Shown one piece after another: positions 21,564 through 32,915 of a stretch of 64,000 nt of DNA. Within the stretch, counting starts at the first letter, position 1. Every line of letters starts with the position of its first letter. The stretch is taken from the NCBI GenBank assembly GCA_030998225.1, contig JAPYXD010000308.1:8504001-8568000 (forward strand). The letters run 5' to 3'. The notes under the pieces were generated by a model. That model was not told where the DNA came from. It was given only the letters and a program-made list of their open reading frames with translations, and searched no databases. This DNA is from Diplolepis rosae (lineage: Eukaryota; Arthropoda; Insecta; Hymenoptera; Diplolepididae). Position numbers and translations under genes: made by a program.

Positions 21564-22372
21564 AGATGGAAAATCAAACTGATTTATTATGATTCTGTAT
21601 CATCCTAATTTTGAAAATAATTTTATTTTCTGTTACCTATAGATGAATTTCTAGGTATGAGCAACTTAGATTTTTTCAATTAATTAAGAAAACTCAAATA
21701 ATTTAAATTGTGCATTTTGCATGTGCCCGGAGGAATCGAACCTCTGTCCTATGTATGTCTTGCCGAGAACTTGTGATGACATCTCTTAGGTATTAATTGC
21801 AAATAATCAGTAAACCGACAATATTTTCAGACGGTAGATTTACCTAATTTCTTTTGATTGCGTCACATTCTAATCTTCGACATTACTTTTTTCTATTCTA
21901 AATAAATTTATTTTATTTATTGCACTATCCATTCCATAATTAGGTTGATTTACCATCTTAATTGTTGGCGATTCACCACATGATTGCAATTAATAACTAA
22001 TAAATGTCACCACAGTCCTAATTTCAAGCTTCTATACAATAATAATACTGCTTTACTCAACTGATATATACCGGAATTGTTTAAATCGTAAATGATGCTG
22101 GCTTACTGCGTTTGCCGCTGTAAGTCCCCGGCAACGCATACATAGGACAGAGGTTCCATTCCTCCGGGCACATGCAAAATGCACAATTTAAATTATTTGA
22201 GTTTTCTTGATGAATTGAAAATATCTAAGTTGCTTTTACCTAGAAATCCATCTATAGGTAACAGAAAATAAAATTATTTTCAAAATTAGGATGTTATAGA
22301 ATCATAATAAATTAGGTTGATTTTCCATCTGAAAATTTTGTCGATTCACTAAGTGTTTGCAATTAATACTGA
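21564..22372. repeat. Two tRNA-derived SINE copies head to head, forming a 209-bp inverted repeat with nested extra arms
   Basis: 21564-21772 and 22122-22330 are inverted copies, about 90 percent alike by eye. The plus-strand copy has an A box-like TGGCTTACTGCG (about 22099), then GAGGTTCCATTCCTCC (B box region), then body ending TTTTCAAAATTAGGATGTTA and a tail. The minus copy has the intact B box GGTTCGATTCC (21735-21745). The tail sequence (ATTAATTGCAAA..CGACAATATTTTCAGA) recurs again inside the loop at about 21788-21850 and, inverted, at 21942-22010. The tRNA-like 3' half makes an RNA polymerase III SINE the best reading. A foldback element is the alternative. Confidence 0.65.
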
Positions 22373-22629
22373 GACGGTCCAGTCTCTATCAGAATGATCC
22401 CAAAATTAAAATCAATAATAGATGGAAAATAGGAGAGCGAATATATTGAGATACACTCGTACAAGAAGGTGTATATGCATATTACAGCACTGCCTTGATC
22501 TTCATTATTCACGGTAAATTAGGATCAGTTAATCACTCAATCACATGCAGAAAACTTAGGCAAATTGGAATATTGACTATAGTCATAGGTATCAAGTCTT
22601 CACGGCCTTTTCGTTTGTGAGAGCAAACA

Positions 22630-22724
22630 GCGTAACACTAGGCTAGGTTTGCTGACTCTCAGCCGATCACGGAAGTGAAGCAACCCCAAGTACGGTTAGT
22701 AATCGGATGGGAGTCCTCACTAAC
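22630..22724 (+). repeat. 5S rRNA-derived sequence (pseudogene or 5S-type SINE)
   Basis: CTCAGCCGATCACGGAAGTG (from about 22657), AAGCAA, and CGGTTAGTAATCGGATGGGA (22693-22712) follow the animal 5S rRNA sequence through the internal promoter (A box, intermediate element and the C box GGTTAGTA.TTGGATGGG). The upstream third is weaker and the 3' end is replaced by T-rich sequence. Enough differs that a working 5S rRNA is unlikely. Confidence 0.75.
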
Positions 22725-25464
22725 ATTTTTATTTTATTTTTATCCCATTTTATTTTATTTGATCTTATTCTAAATTATGTTATTTCACCTTATTTTATTT
22801 CCTTTAAGTTCATCTATTTCTTTGCCAATGAATATCATCAATATATTCTACGTTAGTCTTGAATATTATTAATAAAACTTAAATCTAAAGAATTTAAAAT
22901 TAACAACTTAATTTGGAATAACCCAGGCAATAGTCTTCGAGAACTTCTTCAGTATATTCGGCCCAGCCCACCATGCTAGGGAGCTGAGAGTAGTCAATTT
23001 GAAATTTTAATAGTTCTCTGCAAAATTAAATATGGTTCGTGATCGTGAATTTTTCCAATTTTTACCTAAAAACCTAATCTGAAGAGAAGTTTTCATGAAA
23101 TTGCTCGCGTTCAGGGATGTATCGCTATAGAAGTAAATGATGACACACGATCAGGACGTTTATCAATATATCGCTGATCAAAACTGATATTTCTGTGCAT
23201 TTTATCCGTATAAACTCCCGTTTTTTTGTGGTCACTCAAAGTGTAGAATTTATGGGAACCAAATGTATGCACCTAGAAATGCCCTTAGCTCAACATTTTT
23301 CTTACAGGTGGAAGTCCTCCCTTTTTGATACGCTTAGAAAACACAACAGAACTACTGTACATACGAAGTTTATAATATTAAATATTTTTAAATAAATAAT
23401 TTGAACATAGACGTTTTGAAAGCAATTTGCGTTATTCGTTATAACATATAGTTCGCAAAGCTGACAAGTGCTACTTTCTCTTTTACAGAAAAACATCTGC
23501 AATTGTTGCGTACTCGTAATGTAGAGACTAACCGACAACGTAAAAACAACTGCTCAGGTCTGACGAAGAATTCATAAAATTTCTTTTATTTGACACATTT
23601 TCAGAATAGCTATTATCTGACTTTTTGCTTCTAGCTGGTTTTTCAGAGCGTACCCCGACTCCTTACAGGGCCACTTGATTGTTGCGATTACCGAATTGAA
23701 CCCGTCCCTCTGACGGCATGAAACAACAATTCAAGGACACGCTATGAGAATTTTGGAATTATAACCATTTCCGCATTTCTCCTATCCTGGCAATCCTAAA
23801 ATATTCCGAAATTATTAAACACTATGTTTATGTATGTTTTTGGCATCGCTGAAACCCCATCCGAAGTCCATTTTACCTCATCATGTCAGATTTTTAACAT
23901 AATATTTAAAAATCTTATAATCCATGCCCAATTAGCCCTTTATACCTAATAAATTGAACCTCATAATCGCTTAACCCCATAACCATTCGACTATTTTACC
24001 CCTTGACCCCATAACCTCTTAACCCTATAACCTAGAATTCCAATAACCAAATAACCTTAAAAACTATAAATAACGAGTAACAAATAATAGATAGAAAGAA
24101 ATTTAGTCATTCCCTTTTTTTGAATTATAACAGGTTCTTTTTTAATCGAATGATCTGTGCAATGGGTTATTTATTATATTTCTCTGTGTATATTAAAAAG
24201 TTTAAATTTTGAAAAAACTATAATTTTTTTCTTGAATCAATAAAATTATGAGTGAGGACCAGTAGTAACATAAAGACCTAAATAACAGCTGTAAAAAATT
24301 TCAGAACTGTATCTTGGTTAGTTGCTGAGATAATGGGTCTAAAACTTTGACTTTTTAACATACGCGAGAGATAGGAGCGTTTAACTTACCTTAAGTCCCC
24401 ATGATTATCGGGAAGTATATCAAGGTGAGAGTGCAGAAAATGTAATTTCAAATTTATAAGACATCCTAGTTCATTCTACAACAGTAACTTTATAAAAAGT
24501 ACTTAGTTTTCAATTTTATATTTTGTTGAATAAATTATTTATATAATTTTAATATTGGGTGTTATGCACACAAAAAATAAGGATCTACATTGTAATTATA
24601 ATCAACTAGACTTTTCATGAAATTTCGTGTATAACTTCTCTGTACTTATACTTTCTTTTTGTAGTATTTGGTATCCAATTACGTTATTATAAAAAGAGAG
24701 AAGTCATACTATTCAAACTTATCTGAACTATTGTATTTCGCTGGTGAACAGCCTAGTGAAATATTTTAAGCTTAGGCAATTCTAGATTATCGGGTCACGA
24801 TATCTCACAGGACATTTATATTATCTAATTCGATGAGCAAAGTGCATATAATCTAAATGTAACAGAAAATAAAATGTCTCAAAACAAAAATAAATCGTAA
24901 AGCTTTCTTTGGCTATAGATTGCTGCAAACATTCAGTTTCTAAAGTACCTTATGAGGGAATGAGGGATTCATCTCATAAGGAAACTTAGACAAATCAAGT
25001 CTTGTCTACAGGGCAACAACCCTACAGCCTGCCCCGAAAGCGTTCTAAGGAAGTGAAACCAGACTTGTCAATTTGCTGCTAGTGAGAAATGTAACGCCTG
25101 CGCTTCCGCGATAGTGCCTGGATGCTGGCTACTCATCTCTTCTTGCCAGGCGACAAACGTGGTTGACATTCCGCAGGCCTTATCGGCCCCTGCGTAAGTC
25201 GGACTTGCCTACCATTAAGGCTTTCATATTTCACGTTCAGTTAAAGCATAATACAACTTAATGAAATAAAAATGTGGAGAGGCTGGTTGTCCTGCAAAAT
25301 TTGAAATTATTCAATATTTTGAAACACATCTAGAGAACACTCATAATTTTTCGAATGAATTTGTTTTTAGACCAAATTAATAATAAAAATGATAAAAAAT
25401 AAAAAAATTAATAACGAATTTAAGGAGAACATGGAATTAATAATTAATCAACCAATTCAAGGAT
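22725..25464. other. Non-coding sequence
   Basis: 22728-22800 is T-rich with TTTTATTT repeats. 23928-24068 is a degenerate repeat of the type CCCATAACC..TTAACC. 24990-25220 is less AT-rich, with CAGGGCAACAACCCTACAGC and CCGCAGGCCTTATCGGCCCC, and looks like part of an unidentified repeat. No gene seen. Confidence 0.4.
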
Positions 25465-25830
25465 CTGACAACTCTAATTGTGTCAATACGGCTCGTCGGT
25501 TTTTCTAGAATATTGGTCAAGCTTCAGAAATAACTGAAGTAAATAAGGAACTGCTTAAAATGTTCAGGAATGCAATACAAATGGTAGCTAGTAGCAGAAA
25601 AATTCCCCCACTTTTTTTCAACGAGTATGCTCTTAGGACGGCAAAACTGTATGCAAGCTTATATCCCTGGTTCACAAAATACTGCTACATGGGGTAAAAG
25701 TTATGGAGAATTTTATGCTACTAATAGGCATGTATTCCGAAGAGGCATCTAAGGCCTGAAACAAGGATATCAAGTACATTCGACAGTTAAGCACACGAAA
25801 GATATTTCGTTGGCATACTATGCACGACCT
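25465..25830 (+). pseudogene. Fragment of a second recurrent mobile-element protein (TARRFF...YPW family)
   Basis: The frame reads NTARRFF, a stop, then NIGQASEITEVNKELLKMFR, ARTAKLYASLYPW-type sequence (RTAKLYASLYPWF) and, after a frameshift near 25685, LHGVKVMENFMLLIGMYSEE, ASKA, a stop and NKDIKYIRQLSTRKI. I know this pattern as a repeated unnamed protein in aphid and ant genomes (RRFF...SAEITG...AKLYVxxYPW...HKLLIHG...GQLSEEAQEARNKD). No biochemical role is known to me. Confidence 0.55.
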
Positions 25831-27072
25831 ATTTCACAAACGGCTTTTTGTATGAAAAAGTGATAAATCTAAGTTTTTGGTCAAATAATAATTTAAATAA
25901 TAATTAAATAATGATGCAGGCCGCGTGGGCAGTTTGGTTCTGAGAAGTATCTCGCCTATCTTGTAACCACCTAAAGATTTTTCTGCTTTGTCATTCTTTA
26001 GTGAGTTGTTTTGATATTTGCAGAATGCAAATAAATCTTTTAATCCCACGTTATTCGCGTACTGCTCGTAGGTTGGCACGAATGCAGCAAAACGAGTTTT
26101 TCGAAGAGACAAACGGGTTGACCAGGTGTTGCTGACTAACATTTCATCACTGTAACTTGTCTATTAATTGATTTTTTCCTTATCGAAAATTTTAATACGC
26201 ATTTTCTTGAAAGTAATTTTTTGAAGTTTGCAGGCGGGATAGCGAAAAACTCTTGAACCTCAATCAAATTGTTCTTTGTAGAGTATTAAAAACTATTCTG
26301 TATGAACCTCGAAAATAGATAAAAAATAATTTTCTCATCTTTGTTAAGGCATGAACAACAATGAAATTCTCATGGAAATTGAACTTTTCTTTCCAAAACA
26401 TGACAAAATTGGTGAATTTTCATTCCTTTTCGATATCATGCCCGCAAATTGGAGTTTCCTGTGGCGAGCAGTTACATTGCACTCTAAATAATGTCGGTAT
26501 TTTCTAACATTTATATGCAATAAACATTTTTTCCAATTTCAGACATTCCCTGAAATATACGCAAAGGATCATTAACTTGTCCATTATTAATTCCCCCCGA
26601 AAACAAAAAAAAAACTACCTTCTTTTGACAAAATTGTCATTGCAACAATAATTGAAGGAAAAATAAATTTTTTCTAAGAGTGAACGACCGATTAGGTCAT
26701 TTATTTATAGAAATTGTTATTAATAATCTATATTATTTATGAATGATTAATATTAAATTTTAAAAATGCCTTTGAAGATAATTATAAATCACTTTTGTCC
26801 CAAAAAATCAATCTGTCTGTTTTCATTACTTATTTAAAATATCCATATTTAGTGCGTGGACAAAGAAATTTTTATTCCGATGAATATATTCTTTATTACT
26901 GAAAAATGAGAATTTTTTTAAAGCGAATGATGAAGTTTGATATTAAATATCCGCCATTTCATAAATACAAATTTTTCAAAATCCTTGGTTCACGCAGTGG
27001 CCTTCTTAAAAAACCGTTAGAAAAGTGGTTGGAATCGGATAAAACGCTATTTAGAACTCGGGTAGGTTCCCA
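25831..27072. other. Non-coding sequence
   Basis: A 102-codon minus frame at 25834-26142 (KTRFAAFVPTYEQYANNVGL) has some coding character but matches no family I know. The rest is AT-rich without features. Confidence 0.35.
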
Positions 27073-28372
27073 CACGGAGAAAAGTAGTTGAAGTAATTTT
27101 ACTCAACTTCCGATCAAATTTGGGACATAAGGACAAGTTAGAAGTTATTTAGTAATATTGTATTTACTTGTGATATATTAAATGTTCAAAAATGAATCAA
27201 AGTTGAGTAAAATTCAGAAGCGTAGGGTGAAGTATGAAAGCGTGCATTAAAATTTTTTAAATATATATATTATTACTCGTAGTATAACTATAAAAAACGA
27301 ATTTTTTATTAAATCACAAAAATAGTAGAGCTTTTCGTTCATTCTACTCTACGCTTCAATCGAGAGTTGAGTAAACCGTGAATCGCAAGAATTATTCCAA
27401 CACATAAAAAATTTTTAATTTCAAAAACTTAAATTCTTAAAATTAAATTGATATTATGAAAATTTAAACAAAAAAAAGTCGATAAGTGTATTACATAAAA
27501 TATGAAATATCACATAAATTACTCAGGCAGAATAATAATTTGGAATTCGCAAACGTAAAATCCATATTTTGAAAATATAAAACACAGAAAATAAAAGAAC
27601 CTTCTTTTAAATGTTTTTATACAAAATACTTCTTAATAATAATGCAATTTTTTAATCTACATTTGAAAATTTAGTTTCACTAAACTTCATACGTCGTATA
27701 ATAAAAATGTATACTAAATGTAATTCAATAATTATATTATATATATTAATCATCATAGTTATAATAAATGATTAATTATATTAATTTTTAAAAATGTTTT
27801 ATTAATCATTTATGAAAAAAGTTGATTTATTTTTACTTGAGTAAGGCTTAAAAATTTTATTGACGGCACTTACTCTCACAAGCTTTGAATAACTCAGGCA
27901 GTCACTATATAAGAAAGTTCCAAGTTTTATATCACAGCATTGTAAGCAAGCATGTGCGTGATTCGACGGAAGCGTATCGTACTATATATAAGTGTGTAGT
28001 TATTAGGTTTATATATGTAAGGTTATATGTTTAAGTGTATTTGTGATTTGAAATGTGATTGGCTACGTCTGGATGGTGTGAATGAATTTGTATGTTGTTT
28101 ATGTATGTACCGGATGACTATTGGCAGGCTCGAGGTAAGAATTTTTTTTTATTTAAGAGAACCATACCATCGCCAGTTGAAATAATAAGCTCGATGCTCA
28201 TTTTACCCAACTACGGTTTGAAGCACCTCAAGCGTCGGTGATATACTTATACATTTCATGTTAACGCACTGACGCATGTATGTATGTATGTATAATAGAT
28301 GTTCAAATGTCCTTGTGTCCCAAGTTTAATCGACAGAGTTGAGTAAAATTACTTCAACTATTTTTCTCCGTG
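27073..28372. mobile_element. 1.3-kb non-autonomous element with about 63-bp inverted ends (CACGGAGAAA type)
   Basis: The left end CACGGAGAAAAGTAGTTGAA (27073) continues GTAATTTTACTCAACT and, further in, GGGACATAAGGACA. The reverse complement of the right end (28372 leftwards) reads CACGGAGAAAAATAGTTGAA, GTAATTTTACTCAACT, and GGGACACAAGGACA. The interior is AT-rich with a TATG microsatellite near 28275 and no transposase. Both ends are flanked by CA. The superfamily is not assigned. Confidence 0.75.
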
Positions 28373-28436
28373 CATCATAAGCTCTGGCACTTTATCCGGA
28401 CACACCTGGGTTCAACCGGGAAATTATAACATAATG

Positions 28437-28725
28437 GCCGTGCGCTCTGGGTGTCTAAACGGGTCTACAGTCGTTGTATCAGGGATCTCTTGAATCGAAG
28501 GTATGGGCGTCTAACATGGTCCAAGCGGGTTATAGCGGGGACATAGTTTGACAAATTTGGTCAAAATGTACTCTGGGTGTCTAAACGGGTCTACCGTTGC
28601 TCTATCAGGAATCCCTTGAATCGAAGGTATGAGCGTCTAACATGATCTAAACGGGTTATAGCAGGGACGTAGATTGATAAATTTTTCCGTGCGCTCTGCG
28701 TGTCTAACAGGGCCTAGCGTAACAA
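28437..28725. repeat. Tandem repeat, about 125-bp unit, 2.3 copies
   Basis: CTCTGGGTGTCTAAACGGGT occurs at 28445 and 28572 and, altered, at 28694, so the period is 127 and 122 bp. Shared inner blocks are CTTGAATCGAAGGTATG and GCGTCTAACATG. Non-coding. Confidence 0.75.
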
Positions 28726-29160
28726 TGTTTGGTTCCGTATAGAACACTGTTATCGACATACAGAACCCTTCTTGTAGGGCCGGATACGACCTGCTTAGCA
28801 GCCGTTTAAGACCATATACGCGGAACAATTTCAAGTCCCGTATAAAACCCAGATAAAACCCTTCAAAGTCCTTCTTAGAACCTGCTTGACACCCATATAG
28901 AACCTGATTGGCGCAGAATTTTTTGAACCATTTAGAACCCTTCTTAGGATCGGATACAACCTTGATCCAATCCGTGTAGAACCAGATAGCCGCACAATTT
29001 TTGTATCCATTTATAAAACTTTAGAACCCTTCTTAGGACCGGATAAAACCCAGGGCGGACCCATGTGTAAAAACCGTGCACAACTCCGTTTACACCCAGG
29101 TAGAAACCCATGATCTAACAGGGTTCTATCGGGTTCTAACGGTTTTTTTAAAGCAGGGTA
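28726..29160. repeat. Degenerate tandem repeat, about 85-bp unit
   Basis: AGAACCCTTCTTAGGACCGG-like blocks recur near 28762, 28868, 28937 and 29020, each followed by ATA.AACC. Much of it is complementary in theme to the preceding array (AACCC against GGGTT), so the pair could fold back. It ends where mariner coding sequence begins. Confidence 0.5.
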
Positions 29161-29425
29161 GTCACAGACAAAAAAGCATGAATTGGGTTTAAAATCGTTT
29201 CCGCATCCACCGTATTCTCCAGACCTGGCTCCCAGCGACTATTATCTGTTCCCAAAAGTCAAAATATGGCTATGTGGTAGGCGTTTTGAATCGAACGAAG
29301 AAATTGAATAGGAAACAGAAGCGTATTTTGGAGGGTTTGACAAGTCGTATTATTTGGAAGCCATAGAAAAGTTGAAAGATCGTTGGAATCACTGTATCGA
29401 GCTAAAAGGAGAGTACTTTGAGTAA
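29161..29425 (+). pseudogene. Mariner transposase C-terminal fragment
   Basis: The reading is KSFPHPPYSPDLAPSDYYLF with the third catalytic Asp (about 29190-29250), KVKIWLCGRRFESNEEIE, one stop, then YFGGFDKSYYLEAIEKLKDR and CIELKGEYFE ending at a stop at about 29424. The frame is otherwise clean. N-terminal and middle parts are absent: it abuts the minisatellite block directly. Confidence 0.85.
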
Positions 29426-29480
29426 TGAAACCGATTTTTGCCAATAAATTAATAAATTCTTGTTCATTTTATCACGTCAA

Positions 29481-29730
29481 TGTCAAATACGCTAGTAGTG
29501 CCAATAAATGATGGTTCTGTAAAACTTATAAAAACTGTTGCAGTGAGTCGTCCAAATCCAGGATCTAAATTGGGGCTTTTACTTACAGAAGCTATTTTAT
29601 TCTTGCAAAGAACAGGTGTTTGAATACATGATGCGATATCTGATGATGCATCCACAAATCGAAAGTTTTCTTTTGAACCAAGCGATAATGGAAAGATTGC
29701 GAAAGTGTCAAAAATTGACTAAAGCTTACA
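29481..29730 (+). pseudogene. P-element/THAP9-like transposase fragment
   Basis: On the plus strand ATG TCA AAT opens MSNTLVVPINDGSVKLIKTV, then SRPNPGSKLGLLLTEAILFL and QRTGV, a stop, IHDAISDDASTNRKFSFEPS. The order (helix with LLTEAIxxLxxxG, then DxASTNRKxW) matches the RNase H-like core of P-element and THAP9 transposases around the DGASTNR motif; here the Gly of DGAS is Asp. It is short, and the match is from memory of the motif. Confidence 0.5.
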
Positions 29731-31229
29731 TCAAGCCAAATTGCTTCAAAAAAATAAGGGATTTTTTTAGTAGTGCAGGTAAATATTTTTAGTGTTTAGT
29801 GGATAAGAATCGAAGATTGTATTAAAATTCAAAAAATAAAACCAAAGCCAGGTAAGCATGTGTGGGATGCCCAGGCTTAGATCTAGTTGGTGTTTTTATC
29901 ATGAGTTGACTTTGATGAAAAATTGTAGTTCACCAAGAAATTTTTCGAATAGAATGGATTTATATTTGATTTTTTATCCATTTTTTTACTAAATACAATA
30001 TTAGAATTATATTTATTGGTTATATAGACGGTTATCATTTTTTCCAATGTCACTTACATCCACCCTTCGCGGACATTACATAAGTGGCGTTGACAAATAA
30101 GCAGTTTTTTATAATAATCTTTTGTTAGCCTAAAAGTCATAAAATGTTAATCGGCCCTAAGCGTTTTTTACAGGTAAATTTTATCCCGAACTGCGGTAAA
30201 AGAGTTCCTCGTTTTATAGAGGTATTGTTTATTGCTTCAATTGTCTCCCTTCGTTACCTGGCCTAGGTGATCATTTCGTCTCTCAAAAGAATTCTTTGCG
30301 CAACACGCACTAGAGATGTACTTCCAGTCCCTCAGAGCCGGTCAACCTCTAATGGATGAGGTGTCCGCGTAACTTAGTTTATGTGCACAGTTGTACGCGG
30401 CGCTAGTTATCTCAAACGGGAGCTTCGCCATTGTTGTTTACAAGCATTTAACAATTCATTACGGGATGGCGCGTTATCATGAATAATAAATACACCTGCG
30501 TATGCATGTATAGACAATAACACGTGCACATATAATGATAGTTCATATGCACAGTTGTACGCGGCGCTAGTTGCTAATTGTCCACCATCTATGCATTAGG
30601 TTTGCACGGCCTGCAGTCCCCGTAGAGCGGTAGTGAGGACGATCATGTACGGCCGGCGTTCTCATATTGTATTTTCTTGGTTTCTTCGGTCCTACTTTTG
30701 TTTCTTACGTCCGCTAAACAGCTGTGACAATATATATAAGTTATTGCGCTTTGATGAATACTTATTTTTAATGGCCAACTCATGCAAAACTTTATTGAAA
30801 GAACTTGACTTCTTTTTTTTTAGAAGCCGATATGAAGATTATTGAAATTTAGGATATTTGAAATATATCAAGTTTTTTGAAGCCTTTATTAACGCTGTAA
30901 AATCATGCTTCAGTGAACATCTCGATTCCTTTTTTAAAGTTGTAATTTTAATATTTAGGGAGAGTTAATTAGAACTAGGTACTTCTACGACAAAAATTCA
31001 TGCAGCCTTCTTTCATGTTCTTAATTTTATAGTGAACAAGCAATGGAGTCCTTACACTCTGATTTTAAACCTATTTGGACAAAATACAAAGTATTTAGAC
31101 ATCATGTGGATTATACACTAAGATCACAACGAGCCCTTCATGAATTTATGAGCTGATATATATTTCGGTAGCTTTCTTAGGATCCAATTAAACATTAAAT
31201 GCAAGTCATCCATCCACCTCTGTTAACGA
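29731..31229. other. Non-coding sequence with a 25-bp direct repeat
   Basis: An exact 25-bp direct repeat lies at 30384-30408 and 30548-30572; its first 20 bases are TGCACAGTTGTACGCGGCGC. The two copies are 164 bp apart. 30300-30620 is less AT-rich than its surroundings. No gene seen. Confidence 0.45.
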
Positions 31230-31607
31230 CAATAACATCGAAAAAGTTTGAAGAACGAAATCGGTGAGAAGCGGCTCCAAATGAAGAAGAAAGAAGTGCT
31301 CTTTCACCAAGACAATGCGCCGTGTCACAAGTCGCTCGCTGCCATGGCGAAATTGAATGAATTGAACTTCGAATTGCTTCCGCACCCACCATATTCACCG
31401 GATCTGGCCCCCAGCGACTACTAACTGTTTGCAGACCTCAAAAAAATGCTCCAAGGAAAGAGATTCTACTCCAACGAGGAAGTCATCACCGAAACGAACG
31501 CTTATTTCGAGGCCAAAGATAAATCGTTCTACAAGAAAGGTATTGAAATGTTAGAGAAGTGCTGGACTGATTGTGTTGCTTTTGAAGGAGACTATGTTGA
31601 TGAATAA
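31230..31607 (+). pseudogene. Mariner transposase C-terminal third, mellifera-like
   Basis: The frame reads KEVLFHQDNAPCHKSLAAMA (second catalytic Asp), ELLPHPPYSPDLAPSDY, a stop in place of the next residue, LFADLKKMLQGKRFYSNEEV, and ends ETNAYFEAKDKSFYKKGIEM...FEGDYVDE at a stop near 31606. Downstream CCTAGTTGGTCCCGGGAATT (about 31638-31657) resembles the inverted end of this mariner group. The 5' two thirds are missing. Confidence 0.85.
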
Positions 31608-31710
31608 AGTCGAGTTTTGCCAAAAAAATGTGTTTTTCCTAGTTGGTCCCGGGAATTATTGATCCACGTGTTACATATGTATGTATATATGTATGTTGAT
31701 TTTCTTCTTT

Positions 31711-32393
31711 CATTCGAAGATAACGGCGGCTGAAGCGCATCGAGAGCTCTATAAAGTTTACGGAGATGCTCCTTTAAGTGAAACAACGTGCCGTGATTGC
31801 CTCCGTCACTTCAAAGACGGTGATTTCGATGTTGACGACCGTTCGCGTGAAGGAAGGCCAAAAACCTTCGAAGACGCTTATGTTATTTATTATGAGCTGT
31901 TGAAACTGAACGAAACCATCACTGGGGAAAGGTATTGAACGCAATTGATGCGTTTGAGCCGAGCACTCCACGAAAAACGACCACAATACGAGCAGAGGCA
32001 CGAAAAAGCAATTCTACGGCATGACAACGCTCGGCCTCACGTTGCCAAACCCATTAAAACCTACCTGGAAACGCTCAAATGGGAAGTCCTACCCCACCCG
32101 CCATATTGCCCAGATATTGCCCCGTCCGATTATTACTTGTTCAAGTCGATGGCACATGGTCTGGCTGATCAGCAGTTCCGCCCATATGAAGACATCGAAA
32201 AATGGCTTGATTCGTGAATAGTCTCAAAAGATGATCACTTTTACCGTAACGATATTCGAGCTCTATCAGAAAGATGGGCAAAAGTATAGCTAACGATGGG
32301 CAATACTTTGAATGATTCATTTGTAACCATTTTTTCACAATAAAGTTGCATTTTCTTAAAAAAAAAACAGCGTGAACTTAGTTGCGCACCTAA
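31711..32393 (+). pseudogene. Irritans-like mariner, middle deleted, right inverted end present
   Basis: The first part encodes ITAAEAHRELYKVYGDAPLS and FDVDDRSREGRPKTFEDA, then jumps in frame to VIYYELLKLNETITGERY. After a stop, RLSRALHEKRPQYEQRHEKA, LRHDNARPHVAKPIKTYLET, HPPYCPDIAPSDYYLFKSMA and ALSERWAKV follow. The TGDE segment with the first Asp is deleted. The right end reads CGTGAACTTAGTTGCGCACC TAA to 32393 followed by TA, the classic irritans-group end. The 5' end is lost. Confidence 0.9.
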
Positions 32394-32915
32394 TATGTTT
32401 CATTTAGATGGCAAAAAACAAGTCTAATTTTGTCGAACTATGTTATACACGGAAAAAATTTGTTCATAAAAATGTCCGGAATTCATTCTTATGTCTGGAA
32501 TTGAAGGTACAGTTTGTTAGGCGTTCATGGATTTTCAATCAATTCTTTCTAACTTCCGATAAGAACTCCGAAACTAAAAGTTCTAAAACAGTTTACTTGT
32601 TCTTTATTTTTAGTAATTATTGGGAATTAGGTTAAAAGTATATCAAGTATAGCACGTTGTATCATACAAGATTGTAACTGAAGAATTACATTTGTTGCTT
32701 TATGTGTTTCATTCCTCCAAAGAGTAGAGGATTCAGTTTCTCGATCTGTAGCATTCCAAAACTGATTCCTGAATCGGATTGCGCACTCATCAAAGCGCAA
32801 CCAATGACTGTGTTAGTGTATAAAATATTAGTTTCAATGATATATGATACTTTGCAAAAGTAAATGAATTTTCATCTAGGAATAAAGAGAAGATTATATA
32901 CGCGAATGCAATATC
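32394..32915. other. Non-coding sequence
   Basis: TACACGGAAAAAATTTGTTC at about 32449 resembles the CACGG-type element ends seen at 27073 and 59758, but no partner end is visible. No gene seen. Confidence 0.35.

Noticed and set aside
23640..23710. Another tRNA-like element (GGGTTCAATTCGG on the minus strand)
   Set aside because: Only a B box-like word is present; no A box at the right distance.
25834..26142. 102-codon minus-strand frame as a gene
   Set aside because: No recognisable domain, no splice context, and adjacent sequence on the plus strand is mobile-element debris.
28437..28725. CRISPR-like direct repeats
   Set aside because: The repeats are contiguous 125-bp units without regular short repeats and unique spacers, and the genome is eukaryotic.
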